Below, piece by piece: positions 33,617 through 42,112 of a stretch of 51,064 nucleotides of DNA. The notes below the pieces were generated by a model. The model did no database searches and was not told the DNA's origin. It saw only the letters and a list, made by a program, of their open reading frames with translations. Origin of the DNA: Bradyrhizobium sp. (lineage in GTDB: Bacteria; Pseudomonadota; Alphaproteobacteria; Rhizobiales; Xanthobacteraceae). Position numbers and translations under genes: made by a program. The stretch's first letter is position 1. Each line of letters opens with the position of its first letter. The DNA lies in assembly GCA_030681365.1 (NCBI GenBank), contig JAUXWH010000063.1:1-51064 (forward strand), in the 5' to 3' direction.

Positions 33617-34519
33617 TCAGGAGCTGGGGCTCTGGTTCAGCACCTGCTGCCAGTCCGCACCGCGCAGCAGGCGCATCACGGCGGACGCCACGGCGGTGCG
33701 CTGACGGCCGGCGACGCCGTAGAGGTGGACCGTGCGACGTGCATCCAGTCCGTCGACCGCCGAACGTTTCAGGGTCCGCGGAATCGACGCCGTGTCGGGG
33801 ATGACGGCAACTCCGATATCGGCCTCAAGCAGTTCGATCAGGTCGCGCTCCGACGAGACTTCGTGGCTGCGATCGACGTCGATGCCATGGCTGCGAAGCG
33901 ACGAGCTCAACCGCTCCGCATGCTCGCAATAATTTCGCGACAGCAGTTGCTCGGCCCGCAGATCCTCGAATTCGATACGGTCACGGCCTGCCAGCGGGCG
34001 TTGCCTGTTCATGACGAGTTGAAAGCTCTCGGTAAACAACGGCCATGCGTCGAGCCGGTCCCAGTCCTCGCCGATTTCGGCGGCGATGCCGAGTTCGGCT
34101 TCGCCCTTCCTGAGGAGTTCGCCGACCTCCTTGCTGTTGCCGCGGAGGAAGCGGAATTCCAGGCGATTGAACAGCCGCTTGATCTGGTCGAGATGCGGAA
34201 TCAGCAGCGTCAGGTCGACGGAATGGGTGAGGGCGATCCTGAGTGCGCCGACTTCGCCGCTCTTGAAGGACGAGGCCAGCTGGCGGGCGCCCGTCGCAGC
34301 CTCAAAGCACTGCTTGAGCAGGGGATGCATACGCAGGCCCAGCTCGGTCAATTGTGCCGCCGGCCGCTCACGGCGAAACAGATCGCCGCCGAGTTCGGCC
34401 TCGAGTTGCTTGATCGCCCGCGTCAGTGACGGTTGGGTGACGTTGCACTCGTCGGCCGCGCGGGTGAAGTTGAGGACGCGCGCGACGGCGAGGAAGTAGC
34501 GAACCTGGTGCATCTCCAT
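33617..34519 (-). CDS. LysR-family transcriptional regulator
   Basis: A 300-residue LysR protein with an N-terminal winged helix (MHQVRYFLAVARVLNFTRAADECNVTQPSLTRAIKQLEAELGG region, residues 3-60) and a periplasmic-binding-protein-like effector domain (about 90-290). Its effector is unknown. It is divergent from bdhA with a 188-nt gap and most likely controls bdhA-patatin or its own operon with the hotdog gene. An inverted repeat at 34604-34631 is a candidate binding site. ATG 34513, two codons in, is an alternative start. Confidence 0.92.
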   Translation of the reverse strand: MEMHQVRYFLAVARVLNFTRAADECNVTQPSLTRAIKQLEAELGGDLFRRERPAAQLTELGLRMHPLLKQCFEAATGARQLASSFKSGEVGALRIALTHSVDLTLLIPHLDQIKRLFNRLEFRFLRGNSKEVGELLRKGEAELGIAAEIGEDWDRLDAWPLFTESFQLVMNRQRPLAGRDRIEFEDLRAEQLLSRNYCEHAERLSSSLRSHGIDVDRSHEVSSERDLIELLEADIGVAVIPDTASIPRTLKRSAVDGLDARRTVHLYGVAGRQRTAVASAVMRLLRGADWQQVLNQSPSS

Positions 34520-34603
34520 GATCGAGCCCCGATCTGATCTGCCGATAAATTAGCTGACTGGATGCCGCAATGACATCGGAATTGCCATAGCGCCAACCTA
34601 TCG

Positions 34604-34631
34604 TTTCGGAAGCCAAAGGGCATTTCCGAAA
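34604..34631. promoter_or_regulatory. Inverted repeat in the lysR-bdhA intergenic region
   Basis: TTTCGGAA and TTCCGAAA form perfect 8-bp arms separated by 12 nt. The site lies 84 nt before the lysR start and 76 nt before the bdhA start, where a LysR-family protein could act on both promoters. Confidence 0.5.
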
Positions 34632-34707
34632 AACGCCGCCATACCGCAGGTTTCGCACAGCGAGATGCGCCTGTGCAGGCTGCGGCGTTACAGCGAAAGG
34701 ATCGGCG

Positions 34708-35532
34708 ATGAACATCCGGTTGAAAACCCAGGCCATATCGGCGGCGCGGCCGCTCGCCGGCAGGGTGTCGCTGGTCACCGGCTCCACCAGCGGCATTGGA
34801 TTGGGCATTGCCCGTGCGCTGGCCGAGGCCGGCTCGGCCGTGGTGCTGAATGGTCTCGGCCATGCCGCCGAGATCGCCAGGACCCGCGGGCAGATGGCGG
34901 AGGATTACGGCGTCGCGGTAACCTATTCCGACGCCGACATGACAAGGCCCGAGGCGATCGCCGGGATGATCGAGACCGCGCTCGCCGAGCACGGCCGGCT
35001 CGACGTGCTCGTCAACAATGCCGGCATTCAGCATATCGCGCCGCTCGACCAGTTTCCGGTCGAAAAATGGGACGCGATCCTGTCGATCAACCTGTCGTCG
35101 GCGTTCCATACCATGCGGTCGGCGCTGCCCGCGATGCGCCAAAACAAGTTCGGGCGGATCATCAACATCGCCTCCGCGCACGGGTTGGTCGCGTCGCCGT
35201 TCAAGGCCGCCTATGTCGCCGCCAAACACGGCATCGTCGGACTGACCAAGGTGGTCGCGCTGGAGACCGCCGAACAGGGCATCACCTGCAACGCCATATG
35301 CCCGGGCTACGTCTATACCCCGCTGGTCGAGGCGCAGATTGACGGCCAGGCCAAGGCGCACGGAATCTCCCGCGAGCAGGTCATCCACGATGTGCTGCTG
35401 GCGCAGCAGCCGAACAGGCGCTTTGCCACCGTCGAAGAGCTGGGCGCGCTCACGGTGTTTCTCGCCGGCGACGCGGCGGCGTCGATCACCGGCACCGCGC
35501 TGCCGGTCGATGGCGGCTGGACCGCGCACTGA
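34708..35532 (+). CDS. bdhA: 3-hydroxybutyrate dehydrogenase (SDR family)
   Basis: A 274-residue short-chain dehydrogenase. Cofactor loop TGSTSGIGLGIA, NNAGIQH, catalytic Ser in NIASAHGLVAS and YVAAK are present. The segment CPGYVYTPLVEAQI and the ending GTALPVDGGWTAH are typical of D-3-hydroxybutyrate dehydrogenases, which convert 3-hydroxybutyrate to acetoacetate with NAD in polyhydroxybutyrate turnover. AAAGGA stands before ATG 34708. A patatin-like gene follows after 29 nt, a pairing common in proteobacteria. Confidence 0.9.
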   Translation: MNIRLKTQAISAARPLAGRVSLVTGSTSGIGLGIARALAEAGSAVVLNGLGHAAEIARTRGQMAEDYGVAVTYSDADMTRPEAIAGMIETALAEHGRLDVLVNNAGIQHIAPLDQFPVEKWDAILSINLSSAFHTMRSALPAMRQNKFGRIINIASAHGLVASPFKAAYVAAKHGIVGLTKVVALETAEQGITCNAICPGYVYTPLVEAQIDGQAKAHGISREQVIHDVLLAQQPNRRFATVEELGALTVFLAGDAAASITGTALPVDGGWTAH

Positions 35533-35561
35533 AAACGGATGTCAGCGAACGGGAGTGAGAC

Positions 35562-36725
35562 ATGAATGACGCGCGTGACAAGCGATCGCCGCAGAATTTG
35601 AAGACGCTGGGCAAGACGCTGCCCGGCCAGATCGTGCTGGTGCTGCAGGGCGGCGGCGCACTGGGTTCCTATCAGGCTGGCGTCTATCAGGCGCTGCACG
35701 AAGCCGGCATCGAGCCAGACTGGATCATCGGCACCTCGATCGGCGCCATCAATGCCAGCCTGATCGCCGGCAATGCGCCGAAGGACCGCTTGCCGCGCTT
35801 GCGGGAATTCTGGAAACGGATGGAGCAGCGTCCGGTCTGGAGCTTTCCGGGCGCGTTTCCCGGCTTCAACGAAAAGCTGCTCTACTGGTCGACCGTGTCG
35901 AACGGAATCTCGGGGTTCTTCAGACCCAATCCGCTGGCGCACGCCGGCAACGACTATCCGCTCGGTGCCGAGCGAGCCGGATACTATTCCACCGAGCCGC
36001 TGGAGCAGACCTTGGCCGAGTTGGTCGATTTCGATCTGATGAACCGTTGCAGGCCGCGGCTGACGGTCGGCGCCGCCCATGTCCGCACCAGCCGGATGCG
36101 GTATTTCGACAGCCGCGAAGGCGCTCTCGACGTCAAACACATCATGGCATCCGGCGCGCTGCCGCCAGCGTTCCCCGCTGTCCGGATTGACGGCGAGATG
36201 TACTGGGACGGCGGTATTCTGTCCAACACGCCGACCGAAGCGGTGTTCGACGACAATCCGCGCAGAAATTCCCTGATCTTCGCGGTGCACATGTGGAATC
36301 CGGTGGGCGCCGAGCCGACCACGATGGCGGAGGTGCTGAACCGGCACAAGGACGTGCAGTATTCGAGCCGGATTGCGAGCCACATCGAACGCCAGCAGCA
36401 GGCCCATCGGCTGCGTCATGTCATCAATCAGCTTGCCGCCCGCATACCCGAGGCCGAACGCAACAACGAGGCGGTGAAGGAATTGGCCAGCTACGGTTGT
36501 CCGACGCAGATGCATGTGGTGCGGTTGCTGGCGCCGCAACTCGATCGCGAAAACCATACGAAGGATATCGACTTCAGCCCGTCCGGCATCCGGCAACGCT
36601 GGGACGCCGGCTATGCCCATACCCGCGCCGTGCTCGATCGTTCGCCCTGGGTCGGCGAGTTCGATCCGCTATCCGGCGTCGTCCTCCACGAGCAGACGGA
36701 ACTGATGGCGGTTGCGGCGGAATGA
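35562..36725 (+). CDS. Patatin-like phospholipase (DUF3734 type)
   Basis: A 387-residue protein with a patatin domain (about 25-240): oxyanion loop QGGGALGSYQAG, nucleophile elbow GTSIGAINAS and the DGG of WDGGILSNTP complete the Ser-Asp dyad. The C-terminal 130 residues match DUF3734. No signal peptide, so cytoplasmic or peripheral at the membrane. It would hydrolyse lipid esters or, given its place after bdhA, perhaps act in polyhydroxybutyrate or phospholipid turnover; that is inference. AACGGGAG precedes the ATG. Confidence 0.88.
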   Translation: MNDARDKRSPQNLKTLGKTLPGQIVLVLQGGGALGSYQAGVYQALHEAGIEPDWIIGTSIGAINASLIAGNAPKDRLPRLREFWKRMEQRPVWSFPGAFPGFNEKLLYWSTVSNGISGFFRPNPLAHAGNDYPLGAERAGYYSTEPLEQTLAELVDFDLMNRCRPRLTVGAAHVRTSRMRYFDSREGALDVKHIMASGALPPAFPAVRIDGEMYWDGGILSNTPTEAVFDDNPRRNSLIFAVHMWNPVGAEPTTMAEVLNRHKDVQYSSRIASHIERQQQAHRLRHVINQLAARIPEAERNNEAVKELASYGCPTQMHVVRLLAPQLDRENHTKDIDFSPSGIRQRWDAGYAHTRAVLDRSPWVGEFDPLSGVVLHEQTELMAVAAE

Positions 36726-36799
36726 AGATTGGGCGGCCCTCTTCATGTTCGGGCCGACCCAGACTGTTTGCCACGAATGAGTGGGCGAGGGCAGAAAAC

Positions 36800-37231
36800 C
36801 TATCTTAGCCACAGCTTGAGCGGAACGGCTGCCCGATCAGGGCAGGCCATCAGGCCGCTATAAGGGTTCGACGACCGTGCGCTGTAGGTGCACTCCTGAC
36901 CCTCGACCAGCAACGTTGCATCCAGTTGCGACGAAAATGCTGATATCTGAAAACGGATTTCCCCGGTCTTCTGCTCTGGGCCATCCCGCGTACAGATACC
37001 GACGTGCTTCATCGACAATGGGCCGGAGAATTCCCTGGCCCACAGACGTGCCTTTTCGGTGACGGTGGCGGTTAACTCCCACTCGCCTAGCAAACCCGCA
37101 TATCCGACGACTTGCAGCGACACGGCTTGCGGCGACTCGGCCTGCGCCGGGGCAGCAAGTGCACCGAGTGCCGACAACAGCAACAGCGCTCTCACGATCT
37201 TCTCACATAGCTTTGGGTACCGAATTATCAC
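36800..37231 (-). CDS. Small exported protein of unknown function
   Basis: A 143-residue product with a signal peptide (core VRALLLLSALGALAAPAQA, cleavage near residue 31). The mature part is beta-rich with two cysteines (GICTRDG, GQECTYS) and a third in MACPDR near the end; a disulfide is likely. I recognise no family. GTG 37231 overlaps the TGA of the TPR gene (GTGA) with AAAGG just upstream, which signals translational coupling; an internal GTG at 37195 is a possible alternative start. Probably functions with the TPR protein. Confidence 0.65.
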   Translation of the reverse strand: MIIRYPKLCEKIVRALLLLSALGALAAPAQAESPQAVSLQVVGYAGLLGEWELTATVTEKARLWAREFSGPLSMKHVGICTRDGPEQKTGEIRFQISAFSSQLDATLLVEGQECTYSARSSNPYSGLMACPDRAAVPLKLWLR

Positions 37232-38808
37232 GACCTTTTCATCAAGAACGCGCGCGCATCGCTGACCTCGACCCGGGACTTGTCGGCATCGCCAGCGATG
37301 GTGAGGACTTTCTTGTAGTATTCCTGAGCCTTGGCGTTTTCGCCGGCTTTTTCAGCGGCCTTCGCAGCACCCGCATAAGCGCCCAGACGGTTCGGCTCCT
37401 TCTTCAGCGTCGCCTCGAAAGCGGCAAGCGCTTCCCCGGGCTTCCCGCTTTCGAGCAGCATGACGCCGTAGAGTTCGCGCGCCGGCTTGGGCACGCCCGG
37501 TGTCACCGGATGTTTCTCGGTCTTGTCCTCGGCATCGGCGGCTGCACTCATCGCCTTTAGCGCGTCGTCCTGCTTGCCCTCGGCATAGAGCAACCAGGCG
37601 GTCGCGACCTGCTGCTGAATGGCGACTTGCTCCGACCAATAAGCGTCCTTCGCATCGCGCAGCCTGTCGCGCAGCTCGGCGAGCTTGGCGATGTCAGCCT
37701 TGGCTGCGTCCGGATTGCCCGAGCGGGCCGCGCCGATCGCCCGTGCAAAATGGGTGATCGCCTGCACGTGGGCCAATGGGCTCGGCCGGATCTGCAGTTC
37801 CGCGGCGGCCTTCCAGTCTCCGCGTTCCACCGCGTAGCGGGCCGGCGAAACAGCCAGTGCATAGGGCCCCGGAAGGAATGTCTCCGTGAAGCCGGCGACC
37901 TTGGTCATGTCATCGATGACGGCCCTGGCTTTCGCGTCCTGCCCCAGCTGCAGATAGCCATAGACCTGGTAGTCCATGGCATGCAGCTGGTCGTGGAAGT
38001 CCTGGGATTCTTTCGCGACACGGGCCGCTTCGGCATTCGAGGCAATGGATTCGCTCCAATGGCCGACACGCGTAAAGATGTGCGACGGCATGTGCTGAGC
38101 ATGGGCCGCCGCCGGGGCGATCTTGGCGTAGCGTCGCGCAGCATCGAGGCCTTTCTCGGCGATCGCCGGATAGTCGTAGAGGTGGATCAGGTAATGAGCC
38201 ACACCGGGATGTTGCGGCTGACGCTTGGCGATAGGCTCCAGAATCGCCGCGCCCTTGAGCTGGCTGGTGTAGGTCTTGTCGGCCGGCGAAGCCGAGGTGT
38301 TGAGCGATAATGCGTAGTGAATCTGCGCTTCGTCATCATCGGGATAGCGATGGGCCAACTGCTCCATGGCCTTCGCGTACGCCACGATGCGGGTGCGATG
38401 ATCGACCTTCTCGTAATCGGCGTACATGACCCCAAGCGCATCCAGATAGTCGCGCTCGCGCTGTGTGCCGGCGCCGACGCTCTTTCCCTTGGCGATCATG
38501 GCGGCGCCCTCGGCGAGATTCTTCACCGGCGTGGGAACGTGGGGATTCCACAGCAGGCTGAGCGCACTGCCCCAATAGGCGATGCCGCACTCAGGGTCGG
38601 CTTTCGCTGCATCCTCGAATGTTCGTTGTGACGCGCGGTACCAGAACGAGTGTTGATACAGCATTCCCTGGTTGAATAATTTCTGGGCGTCCGGTTTGCA
38701 GGACGTTTCGAAGTTGACCTTGCCAAGCTTCTCGTCGTCGGCACGGACTGGCTGGACAAATGAAAGGCCGACCGAAAGCACCACCATCGCTGCAGGCGTC
38801 ATCTTCAT
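37228..38808 (-). CDS. Exported TPR-repeat protein
   Basis: A 526-residue protein with a signal peptide (MVVLSVGLSFVQPVRADD, cleavage near residue 24). The rest is helical repeat: TPR-like units at about 45-110 (LFNQGMLYQHSFWYRASQRTF), 290-330, and 430-505 (RELYGVMLLESGKPGEALAAF, GAYAGAAKAAEKAGE). HPGVAHYLIHLYDYP and HAQHMPSHIFTRVGHW in the middle are conserved His-rich stretches of this family. It is probably a periplasmic scaffold; no enzymatic role is known. GGAGAAG before ATG 38808 fixes the start. Divergent from the CadC-like regulator by 145 nt and coupled to the small exported gene. Confidence 0.82.
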   Translation of the reverse strand: MKMTPAAMVVLSVGLSFVQPVRADDEKLGKVNFETSCKPDAQKLFNQGMLYQHSFWYRASQRTFEDAAKADPECGIAYWGSALSLLWNPHVPTPVKNLAEGAAMIAKGKSVGAGTQRERDYLDALGVMYADYEKVDHRTRIVAYAKAMEQLAHRYPDDDEAQIHYALSLNTSASPADKTYTSQLKGAAILEPIAKRQPQHPGVAHYLIHLYDYPAIAEKGLDAARRYAKIAPAAAHAQHMPSHIFTRVGHWSESIASNAEAARVAKESQDFHDQLHAMDYQVYGYLQLGQDAKARAVIDDMTKVAGFTETFLPGPYALAVSPARYAVERGDWKAAAELQIRPSPLAHVQAITHFARAIGAARSGNPDAAKADIAKLAELRDRLRDAKDAYWSEQVAIQQQVATAWLLYAEGKQDDALKAMSAAADAEDKTEKHPVTPGVPKPARELYGVMLLESGKPGEALAAFEATLKKEPNRLGAYAGAAKAAEKAGENAKAQEYYKKVLTIAGDADKSRVEVSDARAFLMKRS

Positions 38809-38953
38809 TGCGCTTCTCCGTTTTTCCCGCTCGGAACAAAGCGGCAATTCTCGAATTTTGGCCATGACCCTAGGATCGAACTGGCCGGAAGTCATAGGCG
38901 AGAAGCGGGATTTCTATAGGAGGATCGTGCTAACCTTGGCGCCGGAGAAATCC

Positions 38954-40504
38954 ATGCTGGATCGGATACTTAGCTTCGGACCCTATCGGCTTGAACCGCG
39001 CGGCGGACTGATGTCCGGGGACCGCAACGTGCGACTCACGCCGAAAGCGCTGGCGCTGTTGTCCTTCATGGCTGCCCGTCCCGGCGAGGTGTTTACCAAG
39101 GAGGAGCTGTTCGGCGCGGTGTGGCCCGAGGTCACCGTGGGTGACGCGGCGCTGGTGACCTGTATCCAGGAACTTCGAAGAGCCCTCGGGGACGATGCCC
39201 GGCGGCCCCGCTATATTGAAACGCTGCATCGCCGCGGTTACCGCTTCGTTGGAAAATTGGTGGAGCGGCGCCCGATTGCCGCCGGTGAAAAAGCCCGCGG
39301 CCTGCCGCTGCCCGACCGCCCCTCCATCGCGGTGCTGCCGTTCGACGACATGAGCGGCGATCCCGATCAGGAGCACTTCGCCGACGGGATGTCGGAGGAT
39401 CTGATCACCGGGTTGTCCCGCATCCGCTGGCTGTTCGTGATCGCCCGTAACTCGACATTCGTCTACAAGGGCCGCGCCGTCGATGTGCGGCAGGTCGCGC
39501 GCGAGCTGGGCGTGCGTTATGTGCTCGAAGGCAGTGTTCGCCGGGCCGGCAAGCGGCTGCGCGTCAGCGCGCAGCTCATTGACGCGTCGACCGGCGGCCA
39601 TCACTGGGCCGAGCAATACGACCGTGAGCTGGACGATATTTTTGCGGTGCAGGATGAGATCACCCGCAGCGTCGTCGCCGCGATCGAACCTCGCCTTCTG
39701 GCCGCGGAGGGCGTTCGCGCCTTTGCGCGCTCGTCCGACGATCTCGGCGCGTGGGAACTGGTGGCGCGTGCCCAGACCCACGTCCGGCGTCTGACGCGTT
39801 TCGATAGTGCAGCCGCGATCGAGGCGCTCCAACGGGCCGTCGATACCTATCCAGACTACGGACCGGCGCGAAGCTTGCTGGGGTATTGCCTGGTGTTTTC
39901 AGCGCATAACGGCTGGATCGACCGGGATCAGGGTTTGCTGGCCGGCCGCCAGCATATCGTTCGGGCGATTGCGCTCGATGATTGCGATCCGTGGGGACAG
40001 ATTGCGTCCGGCTATTGGTCGATGATGGAACGGCGCACCGAGGAATCGATTGCGGCGTTCCGGCGCGCGGTCAGCCTCAATCCGAACTCGGCGGCGGCCC
40101 ACTGTTATCTCAGCCACGGCCTGGCATTTTCCGGAAGGGATCGCGAGGCCGTCGCGCACGGCGAAGAGGCCATCCGGTTGAGTCCGCTGGATCCCGAGAT
40201 GGCGATGTTTCTGGGCGGCATCGCGGTCGCTCACTACCTTGCCGGCCGATACCAGGAAGCGGTCCGCTATTCGGACGAACTGCTGCGGCTGCGGCCGGGA
40301 TTTCACGGCGCGCAACGCATGCGTTGTGCCAGTCTGGCCCAGGCCGGCCAAGTCGAAGAGGCCCGGAAGTATCTCGCTGCTGTCCGGCTCGAGCAGCCGC
40401 AACTATCGCTCGCCTGGATCAGAGCGAGCGTTCCCTACCAGACGCCCGAGTTGATGGAGCAATTCCTGGACGGCATGCGGAAGGCGGGGCTGACCGAGGA
40501 ATAG
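38954..40504 (+). CDS. CadC-like regulator: winged helix, TolB-like and TPR domains
   Basis: A 516-residue protein starting ATG 38954 (GGAGAAA upstream). Residues about 5-103 are an OmpR/PhoB-type winged helix (FGPYRLEPRGG, ALALLSFMAARPGEVFTKEELF, RRGYRFVGK). Residues about 120-245 form the TolB-N-like domain seen in rhizobial 'adenylate cyclase' regulators (PSIAVLPFDDMSGDPDQEHFADGMSEDL). TPR repeats follow from about 270 to 510. No cyclase catalytic domain and no transmembrane helix are present, so it is a soluble DNA-binding sensor rather than a cyclase. Its likely target is the divergent TPR operon. Confidence 0.85.
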   Translation: MLDRILSFGPYRLEPRGGLMSGDRNVRLTPKALALLSFMAARPGEVFTKEELFGAVWPEVTVGDAALVTCIQELRRALGDDARRPRYIETLHRRGYRFVGKLVERRPIAAGEKARGLPLPDRPSIAVLPFDDMSGDPDQEHFADGMSEDLITGLSRIRWLFVIARNSTFVYKGRAVDVRQVARELGVRYVLEGSVRRAGKRLRVSAQLIDASTGGHHWAEQYDRELDDIFAVQDEITRSVVAAIEPRLLAAEGVRAFARSSDDLGAWELVARAQTHVRRLTRFDSAAAIEALQRAVDTYPDYGPARSLLGYCLVFSAHNGWIDRDQGLLAGRQHIVRAIALDDCDPWGQIASGYWSMMERRTEESIAAFRRAVSLNPNSAAAHCYLSHGLAFSGRDREAVAHGEEAIRLSPLDPEMAMFLGGIAVAHYLAGRYQEAVRYSDELLRLRPGFHGAQRMRCASLAQAGQVEEARKYLAAVRLEQPQLSLAWIRASVPYQTPELMEQFLDGMRKAGLTEE

Positions 40505-40520
40505 AGCAATGGGTTGATGT

Positions 40521-41936
40521 CTACGGCGACAGCGCCTTGCGGTACAGCGCATTGTAGCAAGCGGCCGAAATGCCCCAGCTGAAGGACCGCGACATGGCGC
40601 TGCGGCGCATGGCGTCGAGGCGGTCCTTCGCCGTGAAGGCCGCGAACGCGCGCCTGACGCCGCCGAGAAAGGACTCCGTCGAGGGACGATCGAACAGAAA
40701 GCCGGTTTCGCCGTCGGTGATGGTTTCGGCGAGGCCGCCGGTCTGGTGGCCGATCGGCAGCGATCCGAACCGCTGCGCATACATCTGGCTCAGGCCGCAT
40801 GGCTCGAACCGCGACGGCATCAGGGTAAAATCGCTGCCGGCAAAAATCCGCCGGGCCTGCCCGTCGTTGAAACCGATGGCGACGCCGATCGCATCCGGCC
40901 GGCGGCGGTGCGCGTCGACCAGTGCCTGCTCGATGGCGGGCTCTCCGCTGCCGGTCACGATGATCTGGCCTCCGGCCGCGATGATCTCGTCCGCGGCGGC
41001 CAGCACCAGATCGACGCCCTTCTGGTGCACCAGGCGCGCGACCAGCCCGAAAATCGGGCCGCGCGACAGCGCCAGGCCGAACTGCTGACGGACGTAATCC
41101 GAATTGGCCTGCTTGCCGTCCCAGTCTCCGGCGCCGAACGGCTGCGCCAGCTGGGCGCAGGCGCGGGGATCCCAGCTCTCGTCGATGCCGTTCAGGATTC
41201 CCGTGAGTTCGGCGGCGTCGGAGCGCTGGCGCAGCAGGCCCTCGAGCCCGCAGCCGAGTTCGGGCGTCGTGATCTCCCTGGCATAGGTTTCACTGACGGT
41301 GGTCAGGTGCGACGCATAGACGATGCCACCCTTCAGAAAGGAAAGCTTGTCGTAGAATTCGAGGCCGTCGATGTGGAAGGAGGCTTCGGGCGCGCCGATC
41401 CGGCGCAGCGACTCCTTCGGAAACAGGCCCTGATAGGCGAGATTGTGGATGGTCAGGATGCTGGGGATGCTGACCGAGTTCCAGGCGAGATAGGCCGGCA
41501 CGAGGGCGGCCTGCCAGTCGTTGGCGTGAACCAGGTCCGCTGCCCAATTCTTGTCCAGAGTGCCTGCCGCCAGCTGGGCAGCGGCCGAGGCAAATCGTCC
41601 GAAGCGCACGTCGTTGTCGCTCCAGTCCCGGCCCGAAGTATCGCCATAGGGATTGCCGGGGCGGTCGTAAAGCTCCGGGCAAAGCAGGACGTAAACCGGC
41701 ACCCCATCCTTGGTCGCTGTCAACCCGAGCGAGCAGGCCGGCATCTGCGCCAACGCGGGGCATTGGCCAACGATCTGGATATGCAGGAATTGTTCGACCA
41801 CGTCCCGGTATCCCGGAAGGATGATCCTGACGTCGCTGAGCGAGCGTAGCGCCCGCGGCAGGGCTGCGGAAACGGCAGCGAGCCCGCCCACCCGGACGAA
41901 ATCATCCATTTCCGTGGTAACGAACAAGACTTTCAA
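40521..41936 (-). CDS. glgA: Glycogen synthase-like glycosyltransferase (GT5)
   Basis: A 471-residue GT5 enzyme, normal length. HANDWQAALVPAYL, ILTIHNLAYQG, LTGILNGID, LVARLVHQKGVDLVL and the C-terminal SRFEPCGLSQMYAQRFGSLPIG with TGGLAETI fit glycogen/starch synthase, which extends alpha-1,4-glucan from ADP-glucose. The N-terminal glycine loop reads RVGGL, whereas bacterial GlgA has KTGGL: the conserved lysine is an arginine, which may change donor use. The start is TTG 41936 with GAGGG upstream. No other glg gene is adjacent. Divergent from the CoA-transferase gene. Confidence 0.83.
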   Translation of the reverse strand: MKVLFVTTEMDDFVRVGGLAAVSAALPRALRSLSDVRIILPGYRDVVEQFLHIQIVGQCPALAQMPACSLGLTATKDGVPVYVLLCPELYDRPGNPYGDTSGRDWSDNDVRFGRFASAAAQLAAGTLDKNWAADLVHANDWQAALVPAYLAWNSVSIPSILTIHNLAYQGLFPKESLRRIGAPEASFHIDGLEFYDKLSFLKGGIVYASHLTTVSETYAREITTPELGCGLEGLLRQRSDAAELTGILNGIDESWDPRACAQLAQPFGAGDWDGKQANSDYVRQQFGLALSRGPIFGLVARLVHQKGVDLVLAAADEIIAAGGQIIVTGSGEPAIEQALVDAHRRRPDAIGVAIGFNDGQARRIFAGSDFTLMPSRFEPCGLSQMYAQRFGSLPIGHQTGGLAETITDGETGFLFDRPSTESFLGGVRRAFAAFTAKDRLDAMRRSAMSRSFSWGISAACYNALYRKALSP

Positions 41937-42112
41937 GAAACGCCCTCGTACCAGCGCCTATCGTAGCTATGCAAGAAAGGGTCCAGTTTTCGTTTCCGAT
42001 TTTGCAGAGGGTATAGGCGGCAGCCAAAGGGCCAGGTGCCGGGAGAAACGCTTCCCAGGCTGAGCTGTGCAATTTAGGGTCCGCCGCGCCCGGGCGGTCC
42101 GGGGAACTTGCA

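Noticed and set aside
38954..40504. Annotation as adenylate cyclase
   Set aside because: The protein shares the TolB-like/TPR part with proteins carrying that label, but has no cyclase catalytic domain and begins with a DNA-binding winged helix.
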